From: Mycolicibacterium neoaurum ATCC 25795
GTDB lineage: Bacteria > Actinomycetota > Actinomycetes > Mycobacteriales > Mycobacteriaceae
DNA length: 64,000 nt
NCBI RefSeq assembly: GCF_000691525.1
Contig: NZ_JMDW01000006.1
Location: 1-64,000, forward strand
Direction of reading: 5' to 3'
The position numbers and the translations under genes are program-made. The notes under the pieces were generated by a model. It did not search any database and was not told the DNA's origin. It saw nothing but the letters and a program-made list of their open reading frames with translations. Below are positions 35,663-44,307 of the stretch, piece by piece; the stretch's first letter is position 1, and every line of letters starts with the position of its first letter.

Positions 35663-36028
35663 ATGGAACAGCGAGCTTTCGGCGATCTCGAAGCGGTGGT
35701 CATGGACTGGGTGTGGGATCACCAGGAGCCGGCCACCGTGCGTGACGTGTTCGAGGATTTGGCTCAGCAGCGACCCATCGCGTACACCACCGTGTTGTCG
35801 ACCATGGACAACCTGTATCGCAAGCGGTGGCTCAAGCGGCAGCGCAGCGGCAAGGCCTACGTGTACCGGGCGGCGATGACTCGTGAGGAGCGGTCAGCGC
35901 GTCTGATGAAAGCCGCATTCGACTCCGGTGGCGATACCAACACCGTGCTGGCATTTTTCCTTGAGCAGATGAGCGCAGAGCAATCCGCGCAGCTGAAGGC
36001 GGCCCTGCGTAAAGGCCGGCGGTCATGA
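35663..36028 (+). CDS. blaI: BlaI/MecI/CopY-family repressor
   Basis: A 121-aa regulator; start taken at ATG 35663 (aggag nine bases upstream, MEQRAFGDLEAVVMDWVW), with ATG 35654 also possible. The penicillinase-repressor winged helix is about 8-75, with ATVRDVFEDLAQQRPIAYTTVLSTMDNLYRK, and a C-terminal dimerisation helix. It overlaps the M56 peptidase gene by 4 bp, as blaI-blaR pairs do. This family binds short dyads with TAC/GTA halves; the CTACGTAG boxes at six nearby promoters fit. Named by family; it may be a paralogue of chromosomal BlaI. Confidence 0.88.
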   Translation: MEQRAFGDLEAVVMDWVWDHQEPATVRDVFEDLAQQRPIAYTTVLSTMDNLYRKRWLKRQRSGKAYVYRAAMTREERSARLMKAAFDSGGDTNTVLAFFLEQMSAEQSAQLKAALRKGRRS

Positions 36029-36945
36029 CGACGGCGCTGTGGCTGGTGCTCTACGGCGCCGTGCTGGCGTGGCTTGCTCCACCGGTACTGCGGCGCCTCA
36101 CCGGTGGCGGAGTGAGTCCGTCTATGGGTGTGGCCGCCTGGCTGGCCACGGTTGCCGCCGTGCTTGCGGCGTGGCTGGCGGCAGTGGTGCTGGTGGTCAA
36201 CGCGACGTCGAACAGCGTGCTGGACGGCTCGGTCGTGACCCTCTGCCTGGAACTGTTCGGGTTCTCCGATCACACCCCGCTGGCGGGACGCCTCGGGTCC
36301 ATTGCTCTTATCGGTGGGGGACTGCTGACTTCGGCGGTCGTGGCGCTGCGACTGGGACGCTGCCTGGCCAGGCTGCGCACCCGAAGCCATGAGCACGCAC
36401 AGGCTGCGCGGATCGTCGGTCGGCCCACCGACCATCCTCACGTCGTTGTGGTGGAGGCCGACCTTCCTGCCGCCTACTGTGTCATCGGTCGCCCCCATGC
36501 GATCGTTGTGACCTCGGCGGCCGTGAAATCGTTGAACCGGTCGCAACTGAAAGCGGTTCTTGCGCACGAGGATGCCCACCTGTCAGGGCATCATCACCAC
36601 ATTCTGATGGTGCTGCGTGCCCTCGCCGCCACCCTTCCTCGCCTTCCTTTGTTCGCCTGCGCGCATCAGGCTGTGGCGGAACTGCTGGAGATGTGTGCCG
36701 ACGACACCGCCGCCCGTCGCGTCGGGACTCGTCCTTTACTCACGGGGTTGCTTGCGCTGGCCGGTCACCGACCTCCTGTGGCTGAAGGTCTGGCCGCGGC
36801 GGCGACAGCGGTCATCACCCGAGCCGAGCGTCTGGTCACCCCGACCCGTCGGCACGTGCGGTGGCGTCACCGCGCTCTGCTGGTCGCCGCCATCACCACC
36901 ATGCTCGCCACGCCGGCATTCATTCAGGTGCTCTGCCACCACTAG
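36025..36945 (+). CDS. M56-family membrane metallopeptidase (BlaR-like)
   Basis: A 306-aa membrane protease. TM helices are at about 3-22, 36-58 and 88-110, the zinc site is HEDAH in KAVLAHEDAHLSGHHHHIL (about 188-192), the third ligand region is ELLEMCADDTAAR, and there is a final TM (about 286-303). There is no C-terminal penicillin-binding sensor domain, so unlike BlaR1 it cannot bind beta-lactams through that domain. It probably relieves repression by cutting the adjacent BlaI. The HHHH stretch after the zinc motif is notable in a metal-resistance island. Coupled to blaI by a 4-bp overlap. Confidence 0.9.
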   Translation: MTTALWLVLYGAVLAWLAPPVLRRLTGGGVSPSMGVAAWLATVAAVLAAWLAAVVLVVNATSNSVLDGSVVTLCLELFGFSDHTPLAGRLGSIALIGGGLLTSAVVALRLGRCLARLRTRSHEHAQAARIVGRPTDHPHVVVVEADLPAAYCVIGRPHAIVVTSAAVKSLNRSQLKAVLAHEDAHLSGHHHHILMVLRALAATLPRLPLFACAHQAVAELLEMCADDTAARRVGTRPLLTGLLALAGHRPPVAEGLAAAATAVITRAERLVTPTRRHVRWRHRALLVAAITTMLATPAFIQVLCHH

Positions 36946-37320
36946 GTGCCGGTTGAACCAATCCGATTTGGGTGCGGGTCGGTGATGCGCACCTGGACGG
37001 ACGAGGACCCTTCAGCGGTCAGGTATCTGTCCACTCAGCAAATCTCAACCAGGCCGCCTGATGCCTGGGTCCACAGTGCCAATTATCTCCGTAGTCAAAC
37101 CGTAGATGACCAGTGCAAAGGCCGGTGTCACCGAAGTTCGAGTGATGGCATGCACAGCGCCGAAATAGGCAGTACGGCAACGCTATCGGGCGAATGATGC
37201 AAAGGCGCCGATTCCTTCGCGCGGGCCGCCGATGAGGACTGTCGCGGGCAGGTCACGACACGGCGTCAACTGCACGGCCGCAACTCCGTTCGCCGATCCG
37301 CTGCTACAGTCGGCAACATC
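36946..37320. other. Intergenic region holding box F
   Basis: 375 bp between the M56 gene and lpqS. It holds the regulatory dyad at 37085-37110. Short forward and reverse frames show no features. Confidence 0.5.
37085..37110. promoter_or_regulatory. CTACGTAG-type box F, upstream of lpqS-cysK2-MFS
   Basis: atctccgtag...ccgtagatgac: aligned without gaps to box D (40231-40256) it matches at 21 of 26 positions. It lies 211 bp before lpqS, a long leader, but is the only box-like site in the gap. Confidence 0.45.
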
Positions 37321-37731
37321 GTGAGCTATATCGACGGGAGTTCCTCGCAGCGGCGACGCGCAGTCGTCGCTGTGTTCCTCGCGTTCTGGACCATCATTGT
37401 GGCTGCGGAATGGGCGCTGCCGGGGACCGAGGCGGCGCCAGCCCACGGACCCCACCCGCTTGCGAGCGCGGTGGGCGCGCCGGTGGCCGTCCAGCTCGAC
37501 CATCCGCACATCTCCCAGGGCGGAAGTGCGCCGTCACCGGAGTCTTTTGCTGAAGCCGTTCTGCCGCGGGGGACAATCACGCTGATTGCCCTGGCCTTGG
37601 TCAGCGCTTTGGCTGTGTTGCCGGCGCTCTGGCGCTACGCGCCGCTTGCTCCTATTCGCGGTCCTCCGCGCTCACCCGTCGCGCAGACCGGACGCGACGT
37701 GCTTGTCCGGCTGTGCATCGCGCGTCGCTGA
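37321..37731 (+). CDS. lpqS: LpqS-like exported protein
   Basis: A 136-aa protein with a GTG start at 37321. An N-terminal membrane segment (about 13-30: VVAVFLAFWTIIVAAEWALP), an HGPHPLASAVGAPV-AVQLDHPH block, a second hydrophobic stretch (about 85-105), and the C-terminal signature TGRDVLVRLCIARR, which matches mycobacterial LpqS. In M. tuberculosis lpqS belongs to the RicR copper regulon, and is followed by cysK2 and an MFS gene exactly as here. Unlike a classic lipoprotein no lipobox Cys is visible at the N terminus. Role in copper handling is by family and context. Confidence 0.75.
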   Translation: MSYIDGSSSQRRRAVVAVFLAFWTIIVAAEWALPGTEAAPAHGPHPLASAVGAPVAVQLDHPHISQGGSAPSPESFAEAVLPRGTITLIALALVSALAVLPALWRYAPLAPIRGPPRSPVAQTGRDVLVRLCIARR

Positions 37732-37836
37732 TCGGCTAGCGTCAGGCCCCGCCTTCTGGACCGGGGGCCGGTGACCGCTGCCCGCCACCAGCAGCCGCGC
37801 GACAATCGCGGCGTCAACAGAAGCGATATCCCCGAC

Positions 37837-38952
37837 ATGAATCACGCCGTTTCGATCAACCATGCCCACGACACCGACCAATTCGAGCACCTACGGCTGG
37901 GCCGCTTTGAGCGGCCGGCCACGATGGTCGGGCAGACGCCCGTCCTGAGGATCGGCGCGCCGTTCACCACCGCAGGGCAGGGCTTTTGGGCCAAACTTGA
38001 AGGCTTCAACCCGGGCGGAATGAAGGACAGGCCCGCCCTGCACATGGTCGAACGCGCCCGAACCCGCGGGGTGCTCGCCCCGGGCGCACGTATCGTCGAA
38101 TCAACCAGTGGCACATTAGGATTGGGACTCGCTCTCGCCGGCACAGTGTACGGTCACCCCGTCACCTTGGTCACCGACCCCGGCATGGAACCGATCATCC
38201 AACACATGCTCGCCGCGTTCGGCGCGCACATCGAACTGGTGACCGAGCCCCACGAGCGCGGCGGCTGGCAGCAGGCCCGCACGCAACGCGTTAAGGAGAT
38301 TCTGGCCACCGATCCGCACGCGTGGCATCCCGACCAGTACAACAATCCGGACAACGTGGAGGCCTACCGCGGGCTGGCGGTCGAATTGAATGAGCAGCTG
38401 GGATCTGTGGATGTGTTGGTGTGTTCGGTGGGCACCGGGGGACACTCGGCAGGCGTGGCCCGGGTCTTGCGGGAATTCAATCCCGGCCTGCAGCTGATAG
38501 GCGTCGACACGGTGGGCTCGACCATCTTTGGGCAGCGCGCCACCACTCGACTCATGCGCGGCCTCGGCTCCAGCATCTTCCCGGGCAACGTTGATTACGG
38601 CGCTTTCAATGAAGTGCACTGGGTCGCGCCGGCGGATGCGGTATGGGCCTGCCGAACCCTGGCGGCCACTCACTATGCCAGTGGCGGGTGGAGTGTCGGC
38701 GCGGTCGCGTTGGTGGCCGGGTGGGCTGCGCGCAACAGCGGCCCCGGCACCACGGTCGCCGCCATTTTCCCCGACGGCCCGCAGCGGTATTTTGACACCG
38801 TCTATAACGACGACTATTGCCGCACCCATGGTCTGTTGGACAAGGTTCCGTCCAATGAACCAGCCACCATTGACGACCCGCTGGCACACGCGGTCACGAC
38901 CTGGACGCGGTGCCCCGTGGTCGTTGACCCCACGCAGGTGGTGCCGCGATGA
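37837..38952 (+). CDS. cysK2: CysK2-type PLP-dependent synthase (S-sulfocysteine synthase)
   Basis: A 371-aa fold-type II PLP enzyme. The Schiff-base lysine is Lys63 in [15 protein letters not shown], the substrate loop is STSGTLG (89-95), and the phosphate loop is [11 protein letters not shown]. It follows the M. tuberculosis CysK2 pattern rather than CysK1/CysM; CysK2 makes S-sulfocysteine from O-phosphoserine and thiosulfate. The ATG at 37837 is preferred; the frame is open to a GTG at 37771. It overlaps the MFS gene by 4 bp and follows lpqS, the same order as Rv0847-Rv0849. Confidence 0.88.
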   Translation: MNHAVSINHAHDTDQFEHLRLGRFERPATMVGQTPVLRIGAPFTTAGQGFWAKLEGFNPGGMKDRPALHMVERARTRGVLAPGARIVESTSGTLGLGLALAGTVYGHPVTLVTDPGMEPIIQHMLAAFGAHIELVTEPHERGGWQQARTQRVKEILATDPHAWHPDQYNNPDNVEAYRGLAVELNEQLGSVDVLVCSVGTGGHSAGVARVLREFNPGLQLIGVDTVGSTIFGQRATTRLMRGLGSSIFPGNVDYGAFNEVHWVAPADAVWACRTLAATHYASGGWSVGAVALVAGWAARNSGPGTTVAAIFPDGPQRYFDTVYNDDYCRTHGLLDKVPSNEPATIDDPLAHAVTTWTRCPVVVDPTQVVPR

Positions 38953-40211
38953 CACTGCTGTCCGGGTTCCGCAGCTTCGGCTGGCCAAGCCGCATGCTGA
39001 TGATCAACCAGTTCGGGATCAACCTCGGTTTCTACATGCTCATGCCCTACCTGGCTGGCTATCTGGCTGGGCCCCTGGGCCTGGCGGCATGGGCCATCGG
39101 GCTCGTGCTCGGGGTCCGCAACTTCTCCCAGCAGGGCATGTTCATCATCGGTGGCACGCTGGCCGATCGCCTGGGCTACAAACCCCTCATCGTGAGCGGA
39201 TGCGTGCTGCGCACCGCAGGATTCGGGCTTCTGGTGGTCGCCGACTCGCTACCGGCAGTGTTGGTCGCCTCGGCGGCAACGGGTTTCGCCGGAGCACTCT
39301 TCAACCCGGCTGTGCGTGCGTACTTGGCCGCCGACGCGGGCCCTCGACGGGTGGAAGCGTTCGCGCTGTTTAACGTGTTCTATCAAGCGGGCATCCTCGC
39401 GGGGCCGTTGGTGGGCCTGGCGTTGATGTTCGTTGACTTCAAGATGACTGCTGCGGCCGCGGCGCTGGTCTTCGCGGGGCTGACCGTGGCGCAGCTGTTC
39501 GCACTGCCGCAACGTGCTGTGACTCCAGCACAGGAGAAGACCTCGGTACTTCAAGACTGGCGGGCAGTCGCGGCCAATCGCTCGTTCCTGCTATTCGCCG
39601 TGGCGATGATCGGGTCCTATGTGCTGTCGTTCCAGGTGTACCTGGCGATGCCGCTGCAGGCGCGATACCTGTTTCCCCAAAGCGACTCCGTGGTCACCGC
39701 GATGATTTTCGTTGTCTCCGGAGTGGTGGCGGTGATCGGACAGATGCGGATCACACGGTGGTTTGCGCGGCGTTGGGGTTCGGGGCGGTCGCTGGCCATC
39801 GGCATGCTGATTCTGGCGTTGTCGTTTCTGCCGCTGATCGTGTTGCCTGACGATCAGCGCGCCGGCCGTGTTGCTGCAGCGACAGCGCTGCTCATCGCGG
39901 CGGCCGTGCTGGCGGTCGGCTCGGCTGCGGTGTTCCCGTTCGAAATGGATACCGTCGTCTCCCTGGCCGACAACCGGCTCGTCGGAACTCATTACGGCTT
40001 CTACAACACGATCGTCGGCGTCGGCATCCTCGTCGGCAACCTGGCAACAGGCTCGTTGATGCAACTCACCCGAGAGGCGGGGCGGCCGGAACTTCTGTGG
40101 GTGTTGTTGACAGTCATCGGATTACTGTCGGCGGTTGCGCTGTACCGCCTGGATCTGCGAGGACGGCTGGGGTCAGCGCCGGAGGCCGTAACCGAAGCGA
40201 ACCGACGGTGA
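38949..40211 (+). CDS. MFS transporter (Rv0849-like)
   Basis: A 420-aa major facilitator with 12 predicted helices. The loop 2-3 signature [14 protein letters not shown] (about 70-83) is present, and both six-helix halves are complete. ATGA overlap with cysK2 indicates coupling. By synteny it corresponds to the M. tuberculosis Rv0849 transporter next to cysK2. Likely exports a product or toxic compound linked to sulfur or copper stress; substrate unknown. Confidence 0.9.
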   Translation: MTLLSGFRSFGWPSRMLMINQFGINLGFYMLMPYLAGYLAGPLGLAAWAIGLVLGVRNFSQQGMFIIGGTLADRLGYKPLIVSGCVLRTAGFGLLVVADSLPAVLVASAATGFAGALFNPAVRAYLAADAGPRRVEAFALFNVFYQAGILAGPLVGLALMFVDFKMTAAAAALVFAGLTVAQLFALPQRAVTPAQEKTSVLQDWRAVAANRSFLLFAVAMIGSYVLSFQVYLAMPLQARYLFPQSDSVVTAMIFVVSGVVAVIGQMRITRWFARRWGSGRSLAIGMLILALSFLPLIVLPDDQRAGRVAAATALLIAAAVLAVGSAAVFPFEMDTVVSLADNRLVGTHYGFYNTIVGVGILVGNLATGSLMQLTREAGRPELLWVLLTVIGLLSAVALYRLDLRGRLGSAPEAVTEANRR

Positions 40212-40226
40212 ACCTTCCGGTCGGCG

Positions 40227-40257
40227 CGTCATCTACGTAGTAACTACGTAGATGACG
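40227..40257. promoter_or_regulatory. CTACGTAG-type box D, perfect 31-bp palindrome
   Basis: Arm cgtcatctacgtagt (40227-40241) and its exact complement (40243-40257) surround a single base. It contains ctacgtag twice with the 11-bp spacing seen in boxes A, B and E. It sits 30 bp before the pseudo-receiver regulator start and just after the MFS stop. It is the best copy of the proposed operator. Confidence 0.7.
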
Positions 40258-40287
40258 GTAGGCTGTCTCGTGGGCGGTTCAAGAGGA

Positions 40288-41100
40288 ATGCGTGAACGTT
40301 CGTTGGTTTTCTTGAGCGGCGAGGAGAGTGCCACGACGATCGAGTCGCACCGTCTTGTCGCTGACTTTATACCTCCAGCGGCGGCCGCCGGCCGCATCCG
40401 TGTGCTGCTAGTGGAGCCTCGACGCATCTATGCGACCACTGTGGCGCGACACCTGCTCGCCGGCGATTTCGCCGTGGAGGTGGCCTACTCACCCGGTGCT
40501 GCACTCACAGCACTGCGCGAGCGTGATCCTGATGTGGTTGTCGTGTGCCTCGGTACTCAGGGGCCGGGTACGGTCATGCTTGACCGCATCCGTCAGGAAA
40601 CTCAGGTCGGCGTGGTTGCTCTCAGCGACGGCGATGTCACCCCCCTGCTCCTTACCGCCGGCACCGTCTCGGTGGACGACATCGAGGCGCTGAACGCGCG
40701 AATTCGGTTGGCGCTGAGACGGTGCCATGTCCACGGCGAACGACGTGACGACAGCCACCGTAACGAGACGCATCGTCGTGAAATCGGAGATCTGCTTATC
40801 GATCTGGCCGGGCGTCGGGTGTTTCTCCGCGGCGAGGCGCTGCCACTCACCCGTACAGAGTTTGAGGTTCTCTCCACGCTGGCGGAAAGTCCCGGTGAAC
40901 CGGTGACCTGTCGCCAATTGCAGCTGAGCCTGTGGGGGGATGCGTCTGCCGGCGGCCGGAACACTCTGGGGGTGCATGTGGGCCATCTTCGGCGCAAGCT
41001 GGGTGACGATCCGGCATCACCGCGGTACCTCCGTACGGTGCGCGGGACCGGCTACTGCCTCACAGCCGACGGGGGGCAGCGAATGCCGGGTGCCTTGTAG
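40288..41100 (+). CDS. Orphan OmpR-type regulator with degenerate receiver
   Basis: A 270-aa protein (ATG 40288; an in-frame GTG at 40270 is possible, while ATG 40252 falls inside box D). The N-terminal receiver-like domain (about 33-145) has lost phosphorylation residues: the acidic pair is VEPRR, and the phospho-Asp strand reads DVVVVCLGTQGPG. The winged helix (about 170-262) is well conserved: LPLTRTEFEVLSTL, TLGVHVGHLRRKLGDD, RTVRGTGYCL. No kinase is adjacent. It should work without phosphorylation, its level probably set by the box D repressor. Its effector domain resembles the 32743-33498 regulator, so it might bind similar DNA. Confidence 0.85.
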   Translation: MRERSLVFLSGEESATTIESHRLVADFIPPAAAAGRIRVLLVEPRRIYATTVARHLLAGDFAVEVAYSPGAALTALRERDPDVVVVCLGTQGPGTVMLDRIRQETQVGVVALSDGDVTPLLLTAGTVSVDDIEALNARIRLALRRCHVHGERRDDSHRNETHRREIGDLLIDLAGRRVFLRGEALPLTRTEFEVLSTLAESPGEPVTCRQLQLSLWGDASAGGRNTLGVHVGHLRRKLGDDPASPRYLRTVRGTGYCLTADGGQRMPGAL

Positions 41101-41133
41101 CGATCCAACTGGTGACCGGTTGCGGGGGAGCAG

Positions 41134-41904
41134 TCAGCTTTCGATGATGCGAACGACGTACGGAGTCATCCCTGACATGCGCACCGGTGAGATTTTGATC
41201 GGGACGCCCGTCTGCTGCGCCTCAAGCATTTGGCCGCCGCCCAAGTAGATTGCTTCGTGCTGACTGCCGCCCGGCCCCCAGAACAGCAAATCGCCTCGCT
41301 TCGCTTGGGCGGGTGGCACTTTGCGGCCGGCGTTGTATTGGTCGCCGGACCATCGCGGGAGCAGCATTCCGACGCCGGCGAACGCGAACCGTGTCAGACC
41401 AGAACAGTCAAAGCCCACGGTGCCTGCCCCCTGGTCGACGCCGCGGCTGGGACCGGTGAGGCTTCCGCCACCCCAGGAGTAGGGAACACCAATTTGTGTT
41501 CCCGCCCTGCGAATCACGTACTCGATCGCTTGCGCACCATTGACCCGATTGCCACGCACGCTCGTCGACGGATCCGCGGCGGGACTGACAATTCCCAGGC
41601 TGCTGAGGAAGCTGCGACCCATGCTCATGGCTGTCTGCGTCGCCATGGCCGTTGCCTGCAGGGATGCGTTCGCGATGGCAACCGGATCGCCGGGAGCGCC
41701 CGCGCTCGCCATCTTTGGCAGCAGTGGGTCCCACGGGCCGGCGGCAGGTTGGGCCGACGTGATCGGTGCGCACGCGAGGAGGAGCGCGACGACGATGGCG
41801 ATCACACCGGGGAGCCGTCGAACGCGGCCCGCTACACGAGTTGCGGGGTCGCAGCGATCGGCACGGGCAGCTGCCGCACCCTTGCTTCGAACGTGTAATC
41901 CCAT
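41134..41904 (-). CDS. NlpC/P60 peptidoglycan endopeptidase, RipB-like
   Basis: A 256-aa secreted hydrolase starting ATG 41904 (aggag upstream). Signal peptide is about 32-52 (VIAIVVALLLACAPITSA), then a short linker with GRSFLSSLGIVSPA, and an NlpC/P60 domain covering most of the rest. The triad is Cys167 (GFDCSGL), His216 (GSQHEAI) and Glu228 (MLEAQ), the same relative spacing as the RipA-like protein. The coiled-coil regulatory domain is missing, as in RipB (about 240 aa). Box E lies about 90 bp upstream. Confidence 0.92.
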   Translation of the reverse strand: MGLHVRSKGAAAARADRCDPATRVAGRVRRLPGVIAIVVALLLACAPITSAQPAAGPWDPLLPKMASAGAPGDPVAIANASLQATAMATQTAMSMGRSFLSSLGIVSPAADPSTSVRGNRVNGAQAIEYVIRRAGTQIGVPYSWGGGSLTGPSRGVDQGAGTVGFDCSGLTRFAFAGVGMLLPRWSGDQYNAGRKVPPAQAKRGDLLFWGPGGSQHEAIYLGGGQMLEAQQTGVPIKISPVRMSGMTPYVVRIIES

Positions 41905-41987
41905 GTCTTCTCCTCGGTGCTCCGCGCGGTGAGCTATCACGCACCACTAGCGGGGCTGAATCGCATACGCACGGCGCAGCACCAAAA

Positions 41988-42005
41988 TACGTAGCTCCTA
42001 CGTAG
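41988..42005. promoter_or_regulatory. CTACGTAG-type box E, upstream of the RipB-like gene
   Basis: tacgtag-ctc-ctacgtag, 11-bp spacing, in the promoter region of the minus-strand RipB-like gene. Confidence 0.6.
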
Positions 42006-42421
42006 AAAAGCGTAACTCACAAAAGCCCCACCAGTAACAGCAGCCACATAATTACAATGGTGAAATTCGCTGCGGCAGTTGGCGATTTGGATGCTGCATT
42101 ACCGGGCTCAGGCGTTTCGCGGTCGGGAAGGCGCGCGTGAATAGCGACTTGGGTGAACGCACATTGTGCGAGCTTCACGGAGAAGGGGGCACTATGGACG
42201 GTCGTCGGGGTCAGCCGTTCTGCCCCGAGCGGTCACGTGAAGCATCGTCGGCGGCAGCGCACCGCCTTCGGTCACCGGGGAGTTGACGGGCTCCAGCTGC
42301 GCGACAACCGCCCGAATGGCGACGGCCCCTCGGAACGGAACTCAAAGGTACTGCGGGGCAATGGCGTTCACAAGTGTGCGTGCAGTGAAGCAGTGTCGGC
42401 TTGTCAAGCACCTTTCGATGG
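42006..42421. other. Intergenic region, nothing recognised
   Basis: 416 bp between the RipB-like promoter and the end of the L,D-transpeptidase gene. Forward frames here (for example 42153-42554) lack a good RBS and family features and run into the transpeptidase gene on the opposite strand. Confidence 0.45.
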
Positions 42422-43645
42422 TCAGAGGTTGGCGTTTCCGGTCTTCCATTGCTCCCAGGGGACGTTCCAGTCGCCGAGACCGTCGGTTCCTGAAAGGGTG
42501 GGGCCGGTCGTGTTGATCACTTCGACGATGTCGCCGCGTCGGGTGTTGTCGTAGAACCAGCGGGCATTCGCTGGATTGACGTTGAGACATCCGTGGCTGA
42601 CATTGGCGATGCCTTGGCTGCCCACCGACCATGGGGCCGAGTGCACGTAGATGCCGCTGTAGGACATTTGCGTTGCCCATTCGACTTCGGTGCGGTACCC
42701 GTCGGGTGAGTTGACGGGGACTCCGTAGGTGGACGAATCCATCACCAGGAATGAGTAACGGTCGCCGATGATGTAGGCGCCGTTGTCGGTGGGTGTTGTG
42801 GCTTTGCCCATAGAGATGGGCATGGTTTTGACGACTTCGCCGTTGCGCCGCACGGTCATCGTCTTGGTGGCGTCATCGGCGGTGGCGATGATCTGGTCGC
42901 CGATGGTGAAGCGCGTGGTGACGTCATCCTGGCCGAAGAGCCCGTCGCCGAAGTCGACACCGTAAGCCTTAACTGACACCTCAACCTTCGTGCCGGGCTC
43001 CCAGTACTCGGCGGGGCGCCAGCGGACTTCACGATTGCTGAGCCAGTAGAACGCACCCTCAACCGATGGGTTCGTGGTCACGGTGATCGCCTGCTGGGCC
43101 GCCGCTCGGTTCGTGATGTTCTCGTCAAAGCGAATCGCAATGGGTTGACCCACGCCCACCGATTCGCCGTCATTGGGCAACACGTAGGGCATCGTCAGGT
43201 TTTCGGGGGAATGGGTTTCGAATGTTGCGCTGGTGCTTGTCGTTCCGCCAAGTCCTTGTGCGTGCGCCTGCAGGGTGTACTGCTTGTTGTAGCCAAGCGG
43301 TTCCGCCGAGGACCAGGTAACGCCGTCGGGGCCCAGCTGCCCGTCGACAAGTTCGCCCGCCTCGTTGGTCAGCGATACTTGGCCGAGAACACCGCCGCCG
43401 GCGGTAACGGTTACGGGGGAGTCGACAGCGACGCCGATTGCACCATCGGTGACGGACGCTTCGAGTTTCGGTACGAGCAAGTCTGCGTAGGGCGTGCCCT
43501 TGTCGGTGATGACGTCGGGGGTGGGCGCCGCCGCCGGAGTCGAGGTGCAGGCGGCCGCTATCAGCAGCACCGCCACCGCGACGACGGTCGTGCGCAGCCA
43601 GTGCGTCGTCGCTCGAAGCTGTGGGGGACAGCCTGTCTGCGGCAT
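42422..43645 (-). CDS. L,D-transpeptidase, LdtMt2-like lipoprotein
   Basis: A 407-aa lipoprotein almost identical in length to LdtMt2 (408). Lipobox LIAAAC near residue 33, two Ig-like domains (about 50-245), and a YkuD catalytic domain (about 255-380). The catalytic motif SHGC places the nucleophile at Cys353, with His in [14 protein letters not shown]; LdtMt2 uses Cys354. It makes 3-3 mDAP cross-links, which resist many beta-lactams. The direct-repeat box copy 3 lies 150 bp upstream, suggesting two-component control. Copper is reported to inhibit such Cys enzymes, which gives a link to the copper genes (inference). Confidence 0.93.
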   Translation of the reverse strand: MPQTGCPPQLRATTHWLRTTVVAVAVLLIAAACTSTPAAAPTPDVITDKGTPYADLLVPKLEASVTDGAIGVAVDSPVTVTAGGGVLGQVSLTNEAGELVDGQLGPDGVTWSSAEPLGYNKQYTLQAHAQGLGGTTSTSATFETHSPENLTMPYVLPNDGESVGVGQPIAIRFDENITNRAAAQQAITVTTNPSVEGAFYWLSNREVRWRPAEYWEPGTKVEVSVKAYGVDFGDGLFGQDDVTTRFTIGDQIIATADDATKTMTVRRNGEVVKTMPISMGKATTPTDNGAYIIGDRYSFLVMDSSTYGVPVNSPDGYRTEVEWATQMSYSGIYVHSAPWSVGSQGIANVSHGCLNVNPANARWFYDNTRRGDIVEVINTTGPTLSGTDGLGDWNVPWEQWKTGNANL

Positions 43646-43794
43646 GAGTGGGGCTCTCCGTATCGGGTTGTCGTCATCGGCTTACGGGCGGGGCACCCTC
43701 TGGCGCGTCGTGAGGGCCGGTCGCGGGCGACGGCGCACCGTTCACGGGTATGCCCTCAGTGTGCTGATGCGTCGTTTGGCTTTCTTAGTCCTTC

Positions 43795-43813
43795 GATGAA
43801 GATTCGATAAAGG
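43795..43813 (-). promoter_or_regulatory. Direct-repeat box, copy 3, upstream of the L,D-transpeptidase
   Basis: On the minus strand CCTTTATC-GAA-TCTTCATC, same 11-bp period as copies 1 and 2, with one copy a perfect TCTTCATC. It is 150 bp before the L,D-transpeptidase start. Confidence 0.5.
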
Positions 43814-43908
43814 CGCCGCGTTGGTCTGCAAAGTGTGTTGGCGGACTGCGGGGACGGGCCGGGTGCGCGCGGCGTGCGGTGTTCACACATCGTTCGCTTG
43901 CATCTTGG

Positions 43909-43930
43909 TTCGATAGTCGTCAATATCGAT
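43909..43930. promoter_or_regulatory. Probable ArsR operator
   Basis: ttcgata (43909-43915) and tatcgat (43924-43930) pair at 6 of 7 positions, and the second arm ends 2 bp before the arsR ATG. Position fits an autoregulatory ArsR site; the transcript may be almost leaderless. Confidence 0.5.
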
Positions 43931-43932
43931 GT

Positions 43933-44307
43933 ATGTCGAATCCGGAGGGACTGGCCGCAGATGCTTGCTGCGTCACGCCACCGCTGTTGCGCGAGCCACT
44001 GACTGAGCCGGCGGCTGCCGAGATGGCCAAGAAGTTGAAGGCGCTGGCTGATCCGGTGCGGCTGCGGCTGTTCAGTGCGATCGCCAGTCATTCCGGTGGG
44101 GAGGCGTGCGTGTGTGACGTCTCGGGTGGCATCGACGTCTCCCAGCCCACGGTGTCGCATCACCTCAAGGTCCTGCGTGCCGCCGGCCTGCTCACTTCTG
44201 AGCGTAGGGCGTCGTGGGTGTACTACGCCGTGGTCCCGGAAGCGCTGCGTGACCTCTCGGCGTTGTTGGATCTCAACGCGGCCGCGCTGGCGGGGGTGAC
44301 GGCATGA
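43933..44307 (+). CDS. arsR: ArsR-family arsenite-responsive repressor
   Basis: A 124-aa repressor from ATG 43933. Winged helix about 30-110. Metal-site candidates are Cys12-Cys13 in ADACCVT and the Cys59-x-Cys61 pair in GGEACVCDV, of the type that senses As(III)/Sb(III). The recognition helix is VSQPTVSHHLKVLRAAGL. It overlaps acr3 by 4 bp and heads the five-gene arsenic operon. Confidence 0.92.
   Translation: MSNPEGLAADACCVTPPLLREPLTEPAAAEMAKKLKALADPVRLRLFSAIASHSGGEACVCDVSGGIDVSQPTVSHHLKVLRAAGLLTSERRASWVYYAVVPEALRDLSALLDLNAAALAGVTA

Noticed and set aside
37321..37731. lpqS product as a classic lipoprotein
   Set aside because: No lipobox Cys is visible after the N-terminal hydrophobic segment; kept as LpqS-like by its C-terminal signature only.
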